DNA from: Gammaproteobacteria bacterium
Lineage (GTDB): Bacteria > Pseudomonadota > Gammaproteobacteria > Pseudomonadales > Azotimanducaceae
Direction of reading: 5' to 3'
DNA: 34,609 nt
Assembly: GCA_003247835.1 (NCBI GenBank)
Contig: QJYB01000010.1
Span: 1 to 34,609, forward strand
The translations under genes and the position numbers were made by a program. How positions within the stretch are numbered: position 1 is the stretch's first letter; each line of letters begins with the position of its first letter. A model generated the notes under the pieces. That model did not search any database. It was not told the origin of the DNA and saw only the letters and a list, made by a program, of their open reading frames with translations. Of this stretch, positions 31,703-34,609 are shown one piece after another.

Positions 31703-32293
31703 CTATTCCGACTCTTTCGCCCCCAGTGGGGTGTAGCCGAACTTTGCGCCGCCGATACTCGCCTCGTACATGAGCCCACCCTTGGCGACCGTGAAGACGG
31801 CGAGCCCCTTGCTGTAGCCGCCGGCGGTGGCGGCGTCGTGCTGGCCTCCGGACGCACCGGCGGTACCGCCACCGGCTGTGGATGCGCTGGCAGACGCACC
31901 TGCGGTGATGGCCACAGCAGTGGCCTGGGCACCGAACTCGAAGTTACCCGACGAGAACTCCTTGAAGGCACGCTCGTCCTCGAAAAAGATGATCATGCTG
32001 TAAGCCTGCCCGCCGAGCTGCAGGCCGATGGTCACCTGGGCCATGGACGTCGTACCGACCTGACTGCCGCCGACGTAGACGCGGCCCTTGCCGCCCGCGC
32101 CACCGATGCCGATGCCACCCTTGCCGATGGTGGGAAACAGTGCGTAGCCATAGGCCGACTGGAAGAACTGGCCGCTCTCGCCCGCATCCTGGAACACCTT
32201 GCGCGCATCGTCGTAGTTGTCGGCCAGTGCCATCTGGGCGCAGGCGATCGCTCCGATCGCCGCCAGCCAGAATGTGGTTCGTCGTAGTTTCAT
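31703..32293 (-). CDS. SYLF (Ysc84-like) lipid-binding domain protein, exported
   Basis: Exported protein of 196 residues. A signal peptide with basic start MKLRR and hydrophobic core ends at ALA-DN (about residue 24). The SYLF/Ysc84 domain covers the rest: SAYGYALFPTIGKGGIGIGGAGGKGRVYV, then VTIGLQLGGQAYSMIIFF, then FEFGAQATAVA and KGGLMYEASIGGAKFGY. Bacterial members are thought to bind lipids at the envelope. A glycine/alanine/serine-rich insert (about 133-150, SASASTAGGGTAGASGG) interrupts the domain. Divergent from the membrane-protein gene with only 47 bases between starts. Confidence 0.92.
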   Translation of the reverse strand: MKLRRTTFWLAAIGAIACAQMALADNYDDARKVFQDAGESGQFFQSAYGYALFPTIGKGGIGIGGAGGKGRVYVGGSQVGTTSMAQVTIGLQLGGQAYSMIIFFEDERAFKEFSSGNFEFGAQATAVAITAGASASASTAGGGTAGASGGQHDAATAGGYSKGLAVFTVAKGGLMYEASIGGAKFGYTPLGAKESE

Positions 32294-32340
32294 GCGGGCC
32301 TCCTGCGTAGACTGCGGACAATCTTACACGCTGCCCGGCA

Positions 32341-33066
32341 ATGATCGAAGTAGAGAACAACTGGTGGGTGCTCAGCGGCCTGTCGCTGCTGCTGGCCCTC
32401 GGCCATCTCACTTTTCCTCTGTTCGACGATCGCATGAAACGTCACGAAGCGGTCTTCATGGGGCTGATCGGTGGCGTTGCCGCAGGCTATGTGATCCTCT
32501 TCATGCTGCCGAAGATCGCCGCGATGAGCAGCTCGCCGTACCCGGGCACGACCGACGGGCTCGCGCTGTACTACGTGCTGCTGGCGTCCATCGTGATCTA
32601 TCTCACCATGATCCATCTGGAGCGCGCGAACACCACCCTGTCACACCTCGCCGCGGCGTTCGACTACCTGGTGCACGGTGCCTACAGCCTGCTCGTCGGC
32701 TACGTCTTCGTGGAGCTGTCGAGCAGCAACGTGGTGACGAACGTGCTGATCGTGCTGATCCTCGGTGCCCATCTGCTTGGCATGAATCACCTGCTGCGTG
32801 GCGTAAGGCAATCCGAATTCGATCGCGTTCTGCGCTGGCTGCTCTGCATACTGGTACTGGCCGGCACGGTAACGGGGCTCATCACGGAAGTACCTCGTGT
32901 GGCACTGAGCACGATCACCGCCTTTCTCGGCGGCATCATCCTCATCAACGTCATCGCCGAGGAGCTGCCGCTGCGACATCAGGACCGCCTGCCGTGGTTC
33001 GCCGTCGGCGTCGGCTTCTACCTCGTCGCCACGGGACTGATCTTCGCACTGCAGCCGCCCGTCTAG
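32341..33066 (+). CDS. Hypothetical membrane protein, distantly ZIP-like
   Basis: Integral membrane protein of 241 residues with seven to eight hydrophobic segments. It is not firmly recognised. The pattern GLIGGVAAGYVILFMLPKI near the N-terminus and FLGGIILINVIAEELP near the C-terminus recalls ZIP metal transporters, in which a glycine-rich helix precedes a Leu-Pro-Glu or similar motif. The canonical ZIP metal-binding HNxxD and HExPHE motifs are not seen; a single GMNH and EELP are the closest polar sites. So a ZIP-related protein without classic metal ligands is possible. Its TAG stop shares the CTAG with the convergent gene's stop. Confidence 0.72.
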   Translation: MIEVENNWWVLSGLSLLLALGHLTFPLFDDRMKRHEAVFMGLIGGVAAGYVILFMLPKIAAMSSSPYPGTTDGLALYYVLLASIVIYLTMIHLERANTTLSHLAAAFDYLVHGAYSLLVGYVFVELSSSNVVTNVLIVLILGAHLLGMNHLLRGVRQSEFDRVLRWLLCILVLAGTVTGLITEVPRVALSTITAFLGGIILINVIAEELPLRHQDRLPWFAVGVGFYLVATGLIFALQPPV

Positions 33067-34205
33067 CGTGCCGGCAGCCCTTCCACCGCGGCGATGATCA
33101 GTCGACGTATCTGCTCGACCATCTGCCACTCCGCGGCCGGATCGTATCCGGCGATACGTGGTGTGTGCAGGTGACCCATGGGTACCGCCGCACCGGTACG
33201 CCCGTTGGCGAGCAGCGTCCGGTAGGCAATCTCATTCGAGAGGTAGCCGCCGCCGGAGCCGGCGACGGCCGTCTGCCCGCCGAGCTCGATGAGCGAGCTC
33301 GCCACCAGCTCGCCCTGCTCGAGCGTGCGCACGGTCCGGTTGTCACGCACCGCGAACGGCGCGTCAATCGCTCTCATCGCACCTGCGGGCAGCAGGAACT
33401 CTAGGAACTCCGGCCCCGTCAGCAGGCCATCCCGCAGCCGGGGAACCAGCGGAGCGGAGACCGTCGCCCCGGTGAGCACGTCCAGATTGTCCGGAACCTC
33501 TGCCGAGCGCCGCCTGCCCGGGAAACGTTCCAGGTCGAAGGCATCGCGGCCCATGCTGATGGTGATCACCAGATCGAGATCACCCGAGGTGAGCAGCGGC
33601 TCCAGAAACGATTCGATCAGCCCGCGATCGAAGTCGGCGAATCGCACGGGGATCAGGACGCCCTGCACCTGCACCCTGCCCCGTGCGGTCTGCAGCACCT
33701 GCCCGTCCAGGGCGAGCACCGCGAGGCCCGACGGGTTGCTCTGGTCCAGGTTGTCGTTCAGTCCGAAGGGATCGAATCCGGTGATCAGCACCCGATAGCC
33801 GACAGTCGCGTCGAAGTCCACGTCGTCCATGCCACGGCTCGCCCACTCGAACGCCGTCAGGTCGGACTCGGGCTGGTTGCGCATCCATCGACGTACGTCG
33901 AGTCGCGCCCAGTAGAGCGCCCGGTCGTCCCGTCCGCCGTCGCGTAACCTCAGCACCGCGGATCGCCAGAGCGATCGTCCGGCTGCGACCGGATCTTCCG
34001 TCACACCGGACTCGAGGATCGGCGCCGACAGCATCTCGAATGCGACCATGCCGACGGACCTGACGGCTGGCAGCCGCGCCTCTTCCACCGCCGTGTCGAC
34101 GTAGAGATCCGCTGGAATGTCCTCCTCCGAGCCCAGAACGGTGCCGGTGCAACAGACGAGCAGCAGGGCGACGAGCAGCCCGGATGCGAAAGGAGGCGCC
34201 GTCAG
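33063..34205 (-). CDS. Pyroglutamyl-peptidase-like (C15) protein with Ser at the Cys position; start uncertain
   Basis: Exported protein of about 380 residues with a C15-like domain in its C-terminal two thirds. VLITGFDPFG...NPS matches the family start, and GGGYLSNEIAYRTLL is the active-site region (AGTYVCN in true enzymes), with Ser (codon 33237-33239) where the nucleophilic Cys should be. The catalytic His remains in GHLHTP. The first 100 residues before the domain are not recognised. The only start before a clear signal-like stretch (GLLVALLLVCC) is CTG 34205, overlapping the merR stop as CTGA; the first GTG (34088) would lose the signal. Function probably altered or non-peptidase. Confidence 0.75.
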   Translation of the reverse strand: MTAPPFASGLLVALLLVCCTGTVLGSEEDIPADLYVDTAVEEARLPAVRSVGMVAFEMLSAPILESGVTEDPVAAGRSLWRSAVLRLRDGGRDDRALYWARLDVRRWMRNQPESDLTAFEWASRGMDDVDFDATVGYRVLITGFDPFGLNDNLDQSNPSGLAVLALDGQVLQTARGRVQVQGVLIPVRFADFDRGLIESFLEPLLTSGDLDLVITISMGRDAFDLERFPGRRRSAEVPDNLDVLTGATVSAPLVPRLRDGLLTGPEFLEFLLPAGAMRAIDAPFAVRDNRTVRTLEQGELVASSLIELGGQTAVAGSGGGYLSNEIAYRTLLANGRTGAAVPMGHLHTPRIAGYDPAAEWQMVEQIRRLIIAAVEGLPAR

Positions 34206-34558
34206 TTCTTCAGAACCCGCAGCACGTCTTCCAGCTCGACGATCATCTGCTTCACCAGCAGCCGGAACTGGGTCTGATCCTGCTTGGCCTCGTCGCCCGT
34301 GAGACGTTGTCGCGCGCCGCCGATGGTGAATCCCTGGTCGTAGAGCAGGGAGCGGATCTGGCGGATGATGATCACGTCCTGGCGCTGGTAGTAACGCCGG
34401 TTGCCACGCCGCTTGACGGGTTTCAGCTGAGGGAACTCCTGCTCCCAGTAGCGCAGCACGTGCGGCTTCACCTCGCAGAGCTGGCTCACCTCGCCGATGG
34501 TGAAGTACCGCTTCCCCGGGATCGGGGGCAGGTCGTCACTCTGACTCGGGTCCAGCAT
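34202..34558 (-). CDS. MerR-family transcriptional regulator (ihfA-linked type)
   Basis: Small MerR regulator of 118 residues. The winged-helix DNA-binding domain covers about residues 18-86: YFTIGEVSQLCEVKPHVLRYWEQEF, then KPVKRRGNRRYYQRQDVIIIRQI and LLYDQGFTIGGARQRL. A short C-terminal coiled coil (FRLLVKQMIVELEDVLRVL) gives dimerisation; there is no effector domain with metal cysteines. This form is found directly after ihfA in many gammaproteobacteria. The ATG overlaps the ihfA stop by 23 bases, so the two are translationally coupled. Target genes are not known from the sequence. Confidence 0.95.
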   Translation of the reverse strand: MLDPSQSDDLPPIPGKRYFTIGEVSQLCEVKPHVLRYWEQEFPQLKPVKRRGNRRYYQRQDVIIIRQIRSLLYDQGFTIGGARQRLTGDEAKQDQTQFRLLVKQMIVELEDVLRVLKN

Positions 34559-34609
34559 AGGCTTCCACTCGTGCTTTCAGTTTCTGTCCGGGACGGAAGG
34601 TGACCACCC
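34536..34609 (-). CDS. ihfA: Integration host factor alpha subunit, C-terminal end (partial)
   Basis: The last 23 codons of a gene running off the right edge: VVTFRPGQKLKARVEAYAG, ending PESE and a TGA at 34536-34538. VVTFRPGQKLK matches the end of IHF alpha, which binds and bends DNA as a heterodimer with IHF beta. The partial codon at 34608-34609 and the upstream part are outside the window. It overlaps the merR start by 23 bases. The reading was made by translating the minus strand by hand. Confidence 0.9.
   Translation of the reverse strand, partial: VVTFRPGQKLKARVEAYAGPESE

Overview
The window reads as chromosomal DNA of a GC-rich gammaproteobacterium. The best taxonomic clue is the right edge: the last codons of ihfA (VVTFRPGQKLK...) followed by a MerR-type regulator, the usual gammaproteobacterial ihfA-merR pair. 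The rest is accessory metabolism: acyl-CoA dehydrogenases, crotonase-fold proteins, short-chain dehydrogenases, a P450, a Rieske oxygenase, a sulfotransferase and molybdoenzymes, as in environmental bacteria that degrade lipids, terpenoids or steroids. No rRNA, tRNA, CRISPR array, insertion sequence or phage gene was seen.

Layout. (1) 37-4615: an aldo-keto reductase, a divergent TetR regulator and a two-subunit molybdenum hydroxylase (iorA/iorB type). Closely matching inverted repeats lie in the reductase/tetR promoter region and in the iorA promoter, which suggests a local TetR regulon. (2) 4748-12433: a beta-oxidation-like module. The minus arm is crotonase, paired acyl-CoA dehydrogenases, MFS transporter, crotonase; the plus arm is a MaoC hydratase and a cytochrome P450. 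Each arm ends at a hairpin with a CTGCCG/CGGCAG stem. (3) 12479-17909: an AstE/aspartoacylase-family protein, a CNNM membrane protein, an LLM-class oxidoreductase, a small-molecule kinase-like phosphotransferase and a GNAT acetyltransferase. (4) 17924-19841: DUF1272 zinc-ribbon-like protein, four-helix membrane protein, and an M56 (BlaR1-like) membrane protein whose HExxH motif is degenerate. (5) 19848-26620: Rieske oxygenase, a large lipoprotein joining a TolB-like propeller to an amidohydrolase, a broken PLP-lyase gene, and a sulfite-dehydrogenase-type molybdoenzyme with its cytochrome c. (6) 26722-31695: two SDRs, an unrecognised GT-A-like protein, a histidine phosphatase, a sulfotransferase and a third crotonase. 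(7) 31703-34609: a SYLF lipid-binding protein, a ZIP-like membrane protein, a pyroglutamyl-peptidase-like protein with Ser in place of the catalytic Cys, MerR, and the end of ihfA.

How they fit together: regions 2 and 6 hold most of a CoA-thioester degradation toolkit (hydroxylation, dehydrogenation, hydration, 3-hydroxyacyl dehydrogenation), but no thiolase or CoA ligase is present, so the pathway is incomplete here and its substrate cannot be read from the sequence. The points most worth a second look are the shared TetR operator, the pseudo-M56 trio, the Cys-to-Ser pyroglutamyl-peptidase-like protein, two genes with no usual start codon that could begin at CTG overlapping the previous stop (CTGA), a terminator-like hairpin inside the Rieske gene, and the lyase pseudogene. 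All family calls are from memory of motifs; no database search was run.
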